Assembly (NCBI GenBank): GCA_041920505.1
Contig: JBHGXV010000062.1
Location: forward strand, 1 to 41,545
Direction: 5' to 3'
Length of the DNA stretch: 41,545 nt
Origin: JBHGXV01 sp041920505
Lineage (GTDB): Bacteria > Bacillota > Bacilli > Brevibacillales > Brevibacillaceae
Each line of letters starts with the position of its first letter. Position 1 is the stretch's first letter. The notes beneath the pieces were generated by a model. The model did not search any database. It saw only the letters and a program-made list of their open reading frames with translations, and had not been told where the DNA came from. Shown piece after piece: positions 17,228 through 28,202 of the stretch. The translations under genes and the position numbers were made by a program.

Positions 17228-17379
17228 TTGTCATTCACCTCGCTTGAAACACATCTGGACCCAAGAGCGCTGCTACCTCATATGATTTGTGAATTGTGGT
17301 GGTTTATTCCAAAAAAACAAGGACATCTCCACAAAATGGACACAAAAGGGAGCATGCGTCGGGAATTCTCCATGTTTTT

Positions 17380-17408
17380 TTGTCGCGGCGGCCCGGGAAT
17401 GGTATAAT
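17380..17408 (+). promoter_or_regulatory. Sigma-A promoter of miaB
   Basis: TTGTCG (17380-17385), a 17-base spacer and TATAAT (17403-17408), 60 bases before the miaB start. Confidence 0.7.
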
Positions 17409-17469
17409 ACAAGTTGGTTTCAAGACAAGAGGATTCCCATTGGGCTGACATAGAGAGGAAGTGACAGGA

Positions 17470-18930
17470 TTGACAGACAACAAATATGCCAAATACTTTC
17501 AGCCGCCGAGCTTGAAAGAGGCCAAACAGCGGGGGAAGGAAGAGGTCGCGGTTCACTACGACTTCGCCATTCCCGATGAGATGAAGGATATCGGCGTGGG
17601 CAAGCACTTCTTACTGCGCACCTACGGCTGTCAAATGAACGAACACGACAGTGAGACGATCGCCGGGATTCTCCGGCAGATGGGCTTCACCGCCACCGAC
17701 GACGAGGACGAGGCGGATGTGATCTTGTTCAACACCTGTGCGATCCGGGAAAACGCGGAAGACAAGGTGTTCGGCGAGCTGGGCCACATGAAAAGCGTCA
17801 AGCGCAACAACCCCAACGTAATCCTCGGAGTATGCGGCTGTATGTCGCAGGAAGAGAGCGTCGTCAACAAGATCCTCAAGAGCTACCCGTACGTCGATCT
17901 GATTTTCGGAACGCACAATATTCACCGCCTGCCGGTGCTCTTGCGCGACGCGATGTTCTCCAAGGAAATGGTGATCGAGGTGTGGTCCAAGGAGGGCGAC
18001 ATCATCGAAAACCTGCCAAAAGTGCGTGAAGGCACGATCAAGGCGTGGGTGAACATCATGTACGGCTGCGACAAGTTCTGTACGTACTGCATCGTTCCGT
18101 ACACGCGCGGCAAGGAACGCAGCCGCCGTCCGGAAGACGTGATCGCCGAAGTGCGCGACCTGGCCCGCCAAGGCTTCAAGGAAGTGACGCTGTTGGGGCA
18201 AAACGTCAACGCCTACGGCAAGGATTTCACCGACATCCGTTTCGGATTCGGCGATCTGCTCGATGAAATCCGCAAGATCGACATCCCGCGCATCCGCTTT
18301 ACCACCAGCCATCCGCGAGATTTCGACGACCGGCTGATCGAGGTGCTGGCCAAGGGCGGCAACCTGGTGGAACACATTCACCTGCCGGTGCAGTCCGGCA
18401 GCTCCGAAGTGCTGAAAAAAATGGCGCGCAAGTACACGCGCGAGCACTACCTGGAGCTGGTCCGCAAGATCAAGGCGGCGATCCCCAACGTGGTGCTGAC
18501 CACGGACATCATCGTCGGGTTCCCGGGCGAGACGGAGGAACAGTTCCAGGAGACACTCTCGCTGGTGGAAGAGGTGGGCTACGACTCCGCCTACACCTTC
18601 ATCTACTCCCCGCGCGAGGGCACACCGGCCGCCGGGATGGAGGACAGCGTGCCGGACGAAGTGAAGAAAGACCGCCTGAACCGGCTGATGGCGCTGCAAA
18701 ACCGCATCAGCCTGGAGAAAAACCTGGCGCTGGAGGGCAAGGTGGTCGAACTGCTCGTCGAGGGCGAGAGCAAGACCAACCCGGACGTGCTCTCCGGACG
18801 CACCCGTACCAACAAACTGGTCCACTTCGCAGGCGACAAGTCGCTGATCGGCCAGTTCGTCAACGTGCGGATTACGGAAGCAAAAACATGGACATTGCGC
18901 GGTGAAATCGTAACCAAGGTAGAGGTGTAA
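17470..18930 (+). CDS. miaB: tRNA-2-methylthio-N6-dimethylallyladenosine synthase
   Basis: A radical-SAM methylthiotransferase that adds the 2-methylthio group to N6-isopentenyl-adenosine 37 of tRNA. The UPF0004 domain holds the auxiliary-cluster cysteines Cys54 (TYGCQMNE), Cys90 (NTCAIRE) and Cys124 (GCMSQ). The radical-SAM triad is Cys200, Cys204 and Cys207 (CDKFCTYC). A TRAM domain forms the C-terminal ~65 residues. At 486 residues with an N-terminal extension it matches the Bacillota form. I chose TTG 17470 because AGGAAGTG lies 6 bases upstream; GTG 17461 falls inside that site. The partner enzyme gene miaA is present downstream at 28203. ricA follows after 4 bases. Confidence 0.96.
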   Translation: MTDNKYAKYFQPPSLKEAKQRGKEEVAVHYDFAIPDEMKDIGVGKHFLLRTYGCQMNEHDSETIAGILRQMGFTATDDEDEADVILFNTCAIRENAEDKVFGELGHMKSVKRNNPNVILGVCGCMSQEESVVNKILKSYPYVDLIFGTHNIHRLPVLLRDAMFSKEMVIEVWSKEGDIIENLPKVREGTIKAWVNIMYGCDKFCTYCIVPYTRGKERSRRPEDVIAEVRDLARQGFKEVTLLGQNVNAYGKDFTDIRFGFGDLLDEIRKIDIPRIRFTTSHPRDFDDRLIEVLAKGGNLVEHIHLPVQSGSSEVLKKMARKYTREHYLELVRKIKAAIPNVVLTTDIIVGFPGETEEQFQETLSLVEEVGYDSAYTFIYSPREGTPAAGMEDSVPDEVKKDRLNRLMALQNRISLEKNLALEGKVVELLVEGESKTNPDVLSGRTRTNKLVHFAGDKSLIGQFVNVRITEAKTWTLRGEIVTKVEV

Positions 18931-18934
18931 AATA

Positions 18935-19378
18935 ATGGAAGATACAACCCTGATCACTGACAAAGAAATTTTGGCGAAAGCGCGCGAGTTAGCCACGCTC
19001 ATTTCGCGCACCAAGGAAGTAGACTTTTATAAACGGGCAGAACAGCAAATCAAGCACAATGAGCGCGTGCAGGAACTGATCAGCCAACTGAAGCAAAAGC
19101 AGAAGCAGATCGTCATGTTCGAGTCGATGAATCGTCCCGACATGGTGAAAAAGCTGGAAGAAGAGTACAACCAGTTGCAAGACGAACTGGACAGCATCCC
19201 GATCGTGGCCGAATTCAAACAATCGCAACTGGACGTGAATGACCTGTTGCAAATGGTGACGACGGTGATCACCAACACCGTCTCCGAACGGATCATCCTT
19301 GACACGGGCGGCAATCCGTTGACCGGCGAGACCGGCGGCGGCCCCGAGAAAAAACACAGCGACGGCTGCTGTTCTTGA
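18935..19378 (+). CDS. ricA: RicA (YmcA), YlbF/YmcA-family regulator
   Basis: A 147-residue, mostly helical protein of the YlbF/YmcA family. In B. subtilis RicA (YmcA) acts with RicF (YlbF) and RicT (YaaT) in a complex that binds Fe-S clusters and stimulates RNase Y mRNA processing, affecting sporulation, competence and biofilm formation. The C-terminal tail carries DGCCS, consistent with cysteines used for cluster binding. Start at 18935, 4 bases after miaB, with GAGGTG located in the end of miaB, so translation is probably coupled. The miaB-ymcA-cotE order is as in B. subtilis. Confidence 0.88.
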   Translation: MEDTTLITDKEILAKARELATLISRTKEVDFYKRAEQQIKHNERVQELISQLKQKQKQIVMFESMNRPDMVKKLEEEYNQLQDELDSIPIVAEFKQSQLDVNDLLQMVTTVITNTVSERIILDTGGNPLTGETGGGPEKKHSDGCCS

Positions 19379-19484
19379 CACAGACGGGAGAAGTTTTTCC
19401 CAAACTCGGCACGGGCATTTCTGCACCCTAGACGAATGGCCTGCATACTAATGTACAGAAACGTTGTATGGAGGAGGTAACGAA

Positions 19485-20039
19485 ATGTCGGGTACAGATA
19501 AAGACCTGCAGTGCCGGGAACTCATCGCGAAAGCCGTCTGCGGCAGAGGCCATAAATTCTCCCACACGACGAACACGATTACGCTGGCGCACACTCCTTC
19601 GACGATCCTCGGATGCTGGATTATCAACAACAGTTTCCAAGCGGAAAAAGTCGGAGATGCGATTGAAGTCATCGGTACCTACGATGTCAACTTGTGGTAC
19701 TCCTTCGCAGATAACACGCAGACAGAGGTCAAAAAGGAATCCGTTTCATACACCGAAACCGTTCCGCTGTCCTTTTTTGACCATAACTGCAGGGGCGAGT
19801 TGGAAATCATCGCCCGCGCGGTGGAGCAACCGAAGTGCGTGAAAGCGGAGATCAGCGGCGGGAGAACCGTGACGGTCCGCGTCGAGAAGGAGTTTGCGGT
19901 AGAAGTGATCGGCGAAACCAAAGTGTGCGTCGTCATTTGCAACAACTGCGACGGCAAGGACGATTTCGTCGGTGATTTCGAGGAAAGCAGCGAGGAGTTT
20001 GACGAAGAATTTGACAGTTTGTTGAGCGATCTCGACTGA
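19485..20039 (+). CDS. cotE: Outer spore coat morphogenetic protein
   Basis: CotE, which organises outer-coat assembly on the forespore surface in the mother cell. The protein is 184 residues, close to the 181 of B. subtilis. It keeps the conserved N-terminal half (CRELIAKAVCGRG, STILGCWIINN, DVNLWYSF) and ends in a strongly acidic tail (FEESSEEFDEEFDSLL). ATG 19485 lies just after GGAGGAGGTAACGAA; an in-frame TTG at 19464 precedes that site and is rejected. Upstream, CATACTAAT at 19444-19452 resembles a sigma-E or sigma-K minus-10 box, though I see no convincing minus-35. A strong terminator follows. Confidence 0.95.
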   Translation: MSGTDKDLQCRELIAKAVCGRGHKFSHTTNTITLAHTPSTILGCWIINNSFQAEKVGDAIEVIGTYDVNLWYSFADNTQTEVKKESVSYTETVPLSFFDHNCRGELEIIARAVEQPKCVKAEISGGRTVTVRVEKEFAVEVIGETKVCVVICNNCDGKDDFVGDFEESSEEFDEEFDSLLSDLD

Positions 20040-20067
20040 AAAGAGAGGAACACGTCCTCTCTTTTTT
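20039..20067 (+). terminator. Rho-independent terminator of cotE
   Basis: Arms AGAGAGGA (20042-20049) and TCCTCTCT (20055-20062) with loop ACACG and a following T run; flanking A residues extend the stem. It overlaps the last base of the cotE stop codon. Confidence 0.92.
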
Positions 20068-20134
20068 CCTTTTTCAGCGCACCCTTCGCCGGGCTGGTGC
20101 ATAGGCTACAAAAGCACAGGGGGAGGGGATGGCA

Positions 20135-21526
20135 ATGGGCAAGCAGCATGGGGTTGTACCAGGCGCGGAGCCGTTCACAGACACGCTGGTCCCGCTTAAC
20201 GCCGAAGAGGCGGTCAGCCGTCTTGCGGAGTGGACGCGCGTGCGGGCGTTGTTGCGGCTTCACGGCATCCCTGCCGGACGCGGCAAGATGGATGCCGGCA
20301 CAGAAGGCTCGCCCGCACCGACCCGCTGTTATGTCATCCATCTGTTTCAACAGCGTGTGGTGCAGGTGATCAAACACGAGGGGCCCGGCGTCTGGCTGCA
20401 CCGGCGGCTCGGACAGCGAACGGAGGAGAACAGCGAGACGGTCGATCCCATCACCGACGTGGAGACGCGGCGGGCGGTGGCGCTGGCGGTGCGCAGCCTG
20501 TACGCGCTTGGGCTCGACTTTGGGATGATCCGGATCGGCGCTGACTCCCCGCATCGGCTGCGGGTGATCGGTGCCGATCCCGCGCCTGTTGCCGCCGGTT
20601 TGCTCGCTCGCGGTTACCGGGAAGCTTTTGCCGATTTTCGCAGGCGCGTCCATCGGGAACAGGGCGCTCCGTACCAGGTCGTGATCGGAGCCGATCCAGA
20701 GTTTGCCTTAAGAACGATGGACGGCGAAATGGGAATCGCTTCCCGGTTTGTCGGCCGGCAGGGAACGGTTGGTTACGATGCCGCCCGGCTTCGCGAAGAG
20801 GCGGGCCTGACCTCGCATCATCCGCTGGTCGAACTGCGTCCCGAACCGGCGGCCGAACCGGCCGCGCTGTTCGCCAATCTGTACCGCGCCATGCGCAGGG
20901 CGGCTCGGGAGATCAGCGATTCCAGCCTGGAGTGGTTGGCCGGTGGGATGCCGTTTGACGGGTATCCCCTGGGCGGTCACATCCACTTCAGCGGCGTCGA
21001 GCCCACCTTTTCGCTGATACGCAAGCTGGACGCCTACTTGTGTCTGCCGCTCGCCATGATCGAGGACGACGGTTGCCGCCGCCGCCGCCCCCGCTACGGT
21101 TTCCTCGGGGATGTGAGGCAGAAGGCGCATGGAGGCTTCGAGTACCGCACGCTACCCAGTTGGCTCGTTTCGCCGCACGTCACGAGAGGTGTTTTGGCCT
21201 TGGCCAAACTGGTGGCAAGCAACCACTGGCGGCTCAGTCAGGAACCGCTTCGGGACGTGCGCCTGCAGCAAGCGTATTACACCGGGGACAAAGCGGCACT
21301 TCGGCCGGTGGTGGCTGATTTGTGGAAAGAATTGGAAATCTTACCGATGTACGCACGCTACCGGCGGGAGTTGGACCGCCTGGCTGCTGACGTGTTTGCC
21401 GGGAAAGCCTGGCCGGCTGATCACGATGTGCGCAGAGCCTGGAAACTGCCGCCGTTCGACACCAGGGCGCACGCCGGGAGATCTTCGTCCCTTTCGGCTC
21501 TACAACCGTATCGAACCGTGGTATAA
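20135..21526 (+). CDS. Putative amidoligase, phage phiEco32-like COOH-NH2 ligase type
   Basis: A 463-residue protein whose C-terminal ~280 residues match the COOH-NH2 ligase family typified by a phage phiEco32 protein, with a glutamine-synthetase/GCS-like fold that forms amide bonds using ATP. Visible motifs are GADPEF (185-190), LVELRPEP, the metal/ATP-site-like HIHFS (282-286) and FEYRTLPSW (335-343). The N-terminal ~170 residues form a separate domain I do not recognise. ATG 20135 sits 8 bases after GGAGG; ATG 20129 is only 2 bases from it. The gene stands between cotE and mutS. Its TAA stop lies inside the minus-10 box of the mutS promoter. The substrates are unknown; a spore or cell-envelope peptide is only a guess. 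Confidence 0.78.
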   Translation: MGKQHGVVPGAEPFTDTLVPLNAEEAVSRLAEWTRVRALLRLHGIPAGRGKMDAGTEGSPAPTRCYVIHLFQQRVVQVIKHEGPGVWLHRRLGQRTEENSETVDPITDVETRRAVALAVRSLYALGLDFGMIRIGADSPHRLRVIGADPAPVAAGLLARGYREAFADFRRRVHREQGAPYQVVIGADPEFALRTMDGEMGIASRFVGRQGTVGYDAARLREEAGLTSHHPLVELRPEPAAEPAALFANLYRAMRRAAREISDSSLEWLAGGMPFDGYPLGGHIHFSGVEPTFSLIRKLDAYLCLPLAMIEDDGCRRRRPRYGFLGDVRQKAHGGFEYRTLPSWLVSPHVTRGVLALAKLVASNHWRLSQEPLRDVRLQQAYYTGDKAALRPVVADLWKELEILPMYARYRRELDRLAADVFAGKAWPADHDVRRAWKLPPFDTRAHAGRSSSLSALQPYRTVV

Positions 21527-21527
21527 T
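21499..21527 (+). promoter_or_regulatory. Probable sigma-A promoter of mutSL
   Basis: TCTACA (21499-21504), a 17-base spacer and a perfect TATAAT (21522-21527). It lies within the 3' end of the amidoligase gene, whose stop codon (21524-21526) is part of the minus-10 box. Confidence 0.6.
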
Positions 21528-21559
21528 CAGGGAGAGATTCAAGCTGGGAGAAGAAAAAC

Positions 21560-24136
<2,577 letters not shown>

Positions 24137-24162
24137 GCAGATGGCCGAAAGGAGGCAGCGCG

Positions 24163-26112
24163 ATGGGACGGATACAGGTATTGGACGAAACCTTAAGCAA
24201 CATGATCGCCGCAGGCGAGGTGGTGGAACGGCCCGCCTCGGTGGTCAAGGAACTGGTGGAAAACGCGATTGACGCACAGGCGACACGTGTTGAGATACAC
24301 GTGGAAGAGGGCGGGTTGCAAGTAATCCGCGTCATCGACAACGGCTACGGCATGGACCGCGAAGACTGCGTAAAGGCGTTCGAACGGCACGCCACCAGCA
24401 AAATCCGGCATCCGCGCGATCTGTTCAACATCCGCACGCTTGGCTTTCGCGGCGAAGCCCTGCCCAGTATCGCCTCCGTCTCCAGAGTGGAGCTCATCAG
24501 TACGGAAGGAAGCGGCCAGGTGGGGACACGGCTGTCCATCGAAGGCGGACAGATCACACAAATCGAGGACACCGCCACCGTCCGGGGAACGCAGATTACT
24601 GTCCGCGACCTGTTCTACAATACGCCGGCGCGGCTGAAATACGTCAAATCCGTCTCCACCGAGGTGGGCCACATCTCCGATTACGTCAACCGGTTGGCCT
24701 TGACCCATCCGACTATCGCCTTTACCCTGACCCACAACGGCAACACCTTGTTGCAGACTTCGGGAGACGGCAAACTGTTGCACGTGATGGCTGCCATCTA
24801 CGGCGTGCAGGTCGCCAAACTGCTCTTGCCGATCGAGGGCGAGACACTCGACTTTCGCTGGCACGGGTTTCTCTCCCGCACGGAGGTGACCCGGGCCAAC
24901 CGCTCGTACATCAGCACGTTGATCAACGGCCGCTACGTGCGCAGCTACCCGCTGGCGAACGCGATCCTGCGGGGCTACCACACGCTGCTGCCGGTCGGCC
25001 GCTATCCGATCGTCGCCCTGCATGTGGAGATGGACCCCGTGCTGGTGGATGTCAATGTGCATCCGGCCAAACTGGAAGCGCGTTTCTCCAAAGAGCAGGA
25101 ACTGTGCCAGGCGATTGAACAATCGGTACAGGAGACGCTGAGGCGGGGGCTCACGATCATCCGGCCGATGCAGGCCGAGCGTCAGCCGAAGCGTGCCGCC
25201 ACGGAGGCGTACCAGCCGCAGCTCGATCTGCGTCCGCCTGTCGCCTCGTTGCCCGCAGACAGGCCGCCAAAACAGGCGCGGATTCGCGAAGCATTGTACG
25301 CTCCGGTGGAAACGGCCAAACCGGACACCCTGTTCGTCCGGGACGCACGCGAAGCGGCGGAGCCGCCGATCGTCGAGCCGGGGGCGATTCTCGAATCAGA
25401 TACAAGGACCGAAGCACATGCGGCCGGCGCATCCCATGCCGATCCCGTTGTCCAGGTGGCCGAGCCGGGTGACCCCGCCCGTCCTGCCTCGCCCGCTGGG
25501 ACGGAACCGGCCGCATCCCCTCCCGTTCCCGTGTTTTATCCGGTCGGCCAGGTACACGGAACGTACATCGTAGCCCAGAACGAAACCGGGATGTACCTGA
25601 TCGACCAGCACGCCGCCCAGGAGCGCATCTACTACGAGCTTTTCATGGCCAAGCTGGCCGAAGAGGCGGTGGCCAGCCAGATGCTTTTGTTCCCGCACAC
25701 GGTGGAATGCACGGCGGCGGAGGAGGAGCGCTTGCGCAACCGGCTTGACTTGTTGCGTTCGTTTGGATTGGAGATCGAGTGGTTCGGCAATCGCACGTTT
25801 ATCGTGCGCGCCCATCCGCAGTGGTTTCCAGCGGGCAGCGAGCTGGACGTAATCGATGAACTGATCCAGTTCGTGCTGGAGGCCGGAGAAAAAGAGATCG
25901 TGGACATTCGCCGCATGCGCGAGCGGGCCGCGATCATGATGTCGTGCAAGGCGTCGATCAAGGCAAACCAGTACCTGACCCACGAGCAGATGGAAGCCTT
26001 GCTGGATCGCCTGCGGTCCACCACCAGCCCGTTCACCTGCCCGCACGGCCGGCCGATCATCATTCACTTTTCCACTTACGACCTGGAGAAGATGTTCAAA
26101 CGCGTCATGTAA
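24163..26112 (+). CDS. mutL: DNA mismatch repair endonuclease MutL
   Basis: A GHL-type ATPase that couples MutS mismatch recognition to strand incision. The N-terminal ATPase has ELVENAIDA, DNGYGM and GFRGEAL. A proline-rich, low-complexity linker runs from about residue 335 to 455. The C-terminal dimerisation domain contains the endonuclease metal motif DQHAAQERIYYE (481-492) and CPHGRP near the end, so this is the nicking type expected in bacteria without MutH. ATG 24163 follows AAAGGAGG; the longer frame from 24112 overlaps mutS and is rejected. The protein is 649 residues. Confidence 0.96.
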   Translation: MGRIQVLDETLSNMIAAGEVVERPASVVKELVENAIDAQATRVEIHVEEGGLQVIRVIDNGYGMDREDCVKAFERHATSKIRHPRDLFNIRTLGFRGEALPSIASVSRVELISTEGSGQVGTRLSIEGGQITQIEDTATVRGTQITVRDLFYNTPARLKYVKSVSTEVGHISDYVNRLALTHPTIAFTLTHNGNTLLQTSGDGKLLHVMAAIYGVQVAKLLLPIEGETLDFRWHGFLSRTEVTRANRSYISTLINGRYVRSYPLANAILRGYHTLLPVGRYPIVALHVEMDPVLVDVNVHPAKLEARFSKEQELCQAIEQSVQETLRRGLTIIRPMQAERQPKRAATEAYQPQLDLRPPVASLPADRPPKQARIREALYAPVETAKPDTLFVRDAREAAEPPIVEPGAILESDTRTEAHAAGASHADPVVQVAEPGDPARPASPAGTEPAASPPVPVFYPVGQVHGTYIVAQNETGMYLIDQHAAQERIYYELFMAKLAEEAVASQMLLFPHTVECTAAEEERLRNRLDLLRSFGLEIEWFGNRTFIVRAHPQWFPAGSELDVIDELIQFVLEAGEKEIVDIRRMRERAAIMMSCKASIKANQYLTHEQMEALLDRLRSTTSPFTCPHGRPIIIHFSTYDLEKMFKRVM

Positions 26113-26165
26113 GAAAACAAACCCGTCAAACCTTTCGGCAGGCTTGACGGGTTTGTCGGCTTTTC
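26111..26165. terminator. Bidirectional terminator between mutL and the HD-GYP gene
   Basis: A perfect 13-bp inverted repeat ACAAACCCGTCAA (26117-26129) / TTGACGGGTTTGT (26144-26156) lies between convergent genes, with AAGAAA on one side and TCGGCTTTT on the other giving U-rich tails. Confidence 0.85.
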
Positions 26166-26174
26166 ACGTGTGTG

Positions 26175-27239
26175 CTAGTTCAACACGGCGGTAATAAACA
26201 CGGTGGGTTCCTCGCTCAGGTCCACGTCGATCATTTTGTGTTCTTCTTCCAGAACGTGGCTACGTCCCCCTTCCTTTTTAAACACGCGCACCACCGGCCG
26301 CGACGGCAGACCGCGATTCTGGTCAATCACCACGGCCACTTCGCCCGTGCTCAAACGAAGCGACGAGCCGGTGGGGTAGACCGCTATCGAGCGCAGGAAG
26401 CGGATCACCATGTCGTGGTCGAATCGCTTGTTGGCCAGGGCCATGATTTTTTCACAGGCCTCGTAGGGATGGCACGTCTCCTCCTCTTCGGAAAACGGCG
26501 AGACCAGGTTGTCGTAGTAGTTGGTGATGGCGACTATCTTGGCGAATTCGTGAATCTCCGGGCCGCTCAAGCCTCTGGGTACGCCGCTTCCGTCCACCCA
26601 TTCGTGGTGTTGCAGGGCGATGTGAGCCGAGACGATACTCATCTCGTGTTTTTTGCGCAGCAGGTTGAACCCGACCCAGGTGTGGTGCTCCTCCTCCGGT
26701 TGATGGCCGGCGATCTGGATGTCGGACGCGGGCTTGGCCACCTTGCCGATATCGTGCAGGAGCGCACCGATCGCCAGCTCGCGCAACTGTTGCGTGTTGT
26801 ACCCGAGGCCGATGCCGATCACCAGCGACATCATGCACACGTTGAGCGAGTGGATGAACAACTGGTTGTCACTGGTGCGGATGTCCGACAGGTTTACCAG
26901 GACGTGGCGGTTGCGCAGGATTTCGTCCGTCAGCGTGCCCGCTGTCTTTTGAATCGCCCTGAGATCCAGGTTCTTTCCGCTTTGCACACACTGCATGGCC
27001 CCGTAGAGATTGGCGATCGCCTCTCGCCGTGTCGTTTCGGATACAACGTCCTGCACCTTGATGTCCTGTAAAAGCGGGTCTTTGATTGACACCATGGAAA
27101 CCCCGTAGCGGCGCAGCTTGTTGATCATTCCGACCGTCAACTGCATGCCCTCGGACAACAGCGTCAGGCCGTCGCTTGTGTAGATGCTGCGGGCCAGAAT
27201 ATCTCCTGGTTCTACTTGGTCGATGTTTACATACCGCAT
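26175..27239 (-). CDS. HD-GYP-type phosphodiesterase-like protein (GVP variant)
   Basis: A 354-residue cytoplasmic protein with an HD-GYP domain, the family that degrades cyclic-di-GMP. His130 (FIHSLNV), His162-Asp163 (LLHDIGK), His185-His186 (HHTWVG), His206 and His211-His212 supply the usual metal ligands. The signature region reads HHEWVDGSGVP instead of HHERxDGxGYP, so Val220 replaces the tyrosine and Trp replaces Arg. The N-terminal ~115 residues form an accessory domain (PGDILARSIYTSDG, as in related HD-GYP proteins). The start is ATG 27239 with GGAGGGA upstream; the earlier ATG 27260 precedes that site. Activity is likely but the variant signature leaves doubt. Confidence 0.85.
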   Translation of the reverse strand: MRYVNIDQVEPGDILARSIYTSDGLTLLSEGMQLTVGMINKLRRYGVSMVSIKDPLLQDIKVQDVVSETTRREAIANLYGAMQCVQSGKNLDLRAIQKTAGTLTDEILRNRHVLVNLSDIRTSDNQLFIHSLNVCMMSLVIGIGLGYNTQQLRELAIGALLHDIGKVAKPASDIQIAGHQPEEEHHTWVGFNLLRKKHEMSIVSAHIALQHHEWVDGSGVPRGLSGPEIHEFAKIVAITNYYDNLVSPFSEEEETCHPYEACEKIMALANKRFDHDMVIRFLRSIAVYPTGSSLRLSTGEVAVVIDQNRGLPSRPVVRVFKKEGGRSHVLEEEHKMIDVDLSEEPTVFITAVLN

Positions 27240-27269
27240 CTGTTTTGTCCCTCCAAGCATGCTCTCTTT

Positions 27270-27278
27270 ATTTTACCA
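27270..27278 (-). promoter_or_regulatory. Possible extended minus-10 promoter of the HD-GYP gene
   Basis: On the minus strand TGGTAAAAT (plus positions 27270-27278) reads as an extended minus-10. No good minus-35 was found at the right distance. Confidence 0.4.
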
Positions 27279-27298
27279 TAACGAACGAACGGCGTCGG

Positions 27299-27328
27299 TT
27301 GAAAAAAGGCAAAGAATTACGTTAGAAT
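27299..27328 (+). promoter_or_regulatory. Probable sigma-A promoter of the methyltransferase-miaA-hfq group
   Basis: TTGAAA (27299-27304), an 18-base spacer and TAGAAT (27323-27328), about 87 bases before the first start codon. Confidence 0.6.
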
Positions 27329-27414
27329 AGGGAAGGATTTGGCTTTCTGTCGCCATCACACGGCCAAACGCCGGGAGAAAACAGGATCAATGATCGCGGG
27401 TATGGGAGATGCGA

Positions 27415-28200
27415 ATGATTGTCACGACCGGTTTGCAACCAAACAGAGAGACGCTGGCACACGCGAAGCGGCTGGCCGAGCGGTTGGACGCGCCGCTTGC
27501 GGAGCGGGGCGGCGACTCGCTGGCGGCGTTGCGCCGTCGATACGGGACGGATTCCATCATCGTTGTCACCGCCAAGGGAGCCCGCCTAGAAACAAAGGAC
27601 GGACCGCCGTTCTTTTTTCATCCCAACACGGCCGCCTTCCGTATAAAGCGGTTGCAGCGGGGCGATACTGATACTATGCTTTCCGTGTGCCAGGTTCAGC
27701 CAGGGGACGCGGTGCTTGACGCCACGCTGGGGCTTGGCGCCGATTCCATCGTGTTTGCCTATGCCACAGGTCCCGCCGGCCAAGTCGTCGGCGTGGAGTC
27801 ACAGCGCACCATCGCCTCGCTCGTCGAGGACGGATTGCGCCACTGGGCGAGCGGTTCAAAGACGCTCATCCAGGCGATGCGGCGTGTCGAGGTGATCGCC
27901 CGTCCGCATCTGGAGGTGCTGCGCGAATTGCCCGACCGCAGTTTCGACGTCGTCTACTTCGACCCGATGTTTGAAACAGCCGTCCATTCGTCGTCCGGCA
28001 TCGCTCCGCTTCGCCGTTACGCCAACGACGCGCCGCTTGCGGAATCGGCGGTGGCCGAGGCGCTGCGCGTCGCCAGGCGGCGCGTGGTGCTGAAGGAAGG
28101 AAAGGCAGGCAGACTGTACGAGCGGTTCGGGTTTACGCCGTTTCGCACCCGGGAACATCAAGTGGTTTACAGCTATAAAGAGACAGATGGAGGGGAGTGA
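27415..28200 (+). CDS. RsmJ-like class I SAM-dependent methyltransferase
   Basis: A 261-residue methyltransferase resembling the RsmJ family, whose E. coli member methylates guanosine 1516 of 16S rRNA. The SAM motif is LDATLGLGADS (Asp102), the acidic strand-2 end is GVESQ, and the catalytic-region motif is YFDPMF (Asp183), matching the family DPMF signature. The C-terminal ARRRVVLKEG also fits. The first ATG (27409) lies directly on the ribosome binding site GGGAG, so ATG 27415 is preferred. The stop overlaps a possible GTG start of miaA, so the two are probably cotranslated. The RNA target in this organism is not known. Confidence 0.82.
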   Translation: MIVTTGLQPNRETLAHAKRLAERLDAPLAERGGDSLAALRRRYGTDSIIVVTAKGARLETKDGPPFFFHPNTAAFRIKRLQRGDTDTMLSVCQVQPGDAVLDATLGLGADSIVFAYATGPAGQVVGVESQRTIASLVEDGLRHWASGSKTLIQAMRRVEVIARPHLEVLRELPDRSFDVVYFDPMFETAVHSSSGIAPLRRYANDAPLAESAVAEALRVARRRVVLKEGKAGRLYERFGFTPFRTREHQVVYSYKETDGGE

Positions 28201-28202
28201 GC

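Noticed and set aside
17278..17309. Sigma-G-like promoter ahead of gerA
   Set aside because: The CATATGA and GAATA elements are present but the 20-base spacer is outside the usual range, so it is mentioned only in the gerA entry.
19379..19440. GGGAGAAGTTTTTCCC hairpin after ricA as a terminator
   Set aside because: The stem would leave a very short loop and no U tract follows, so it is not a convincing terminator.
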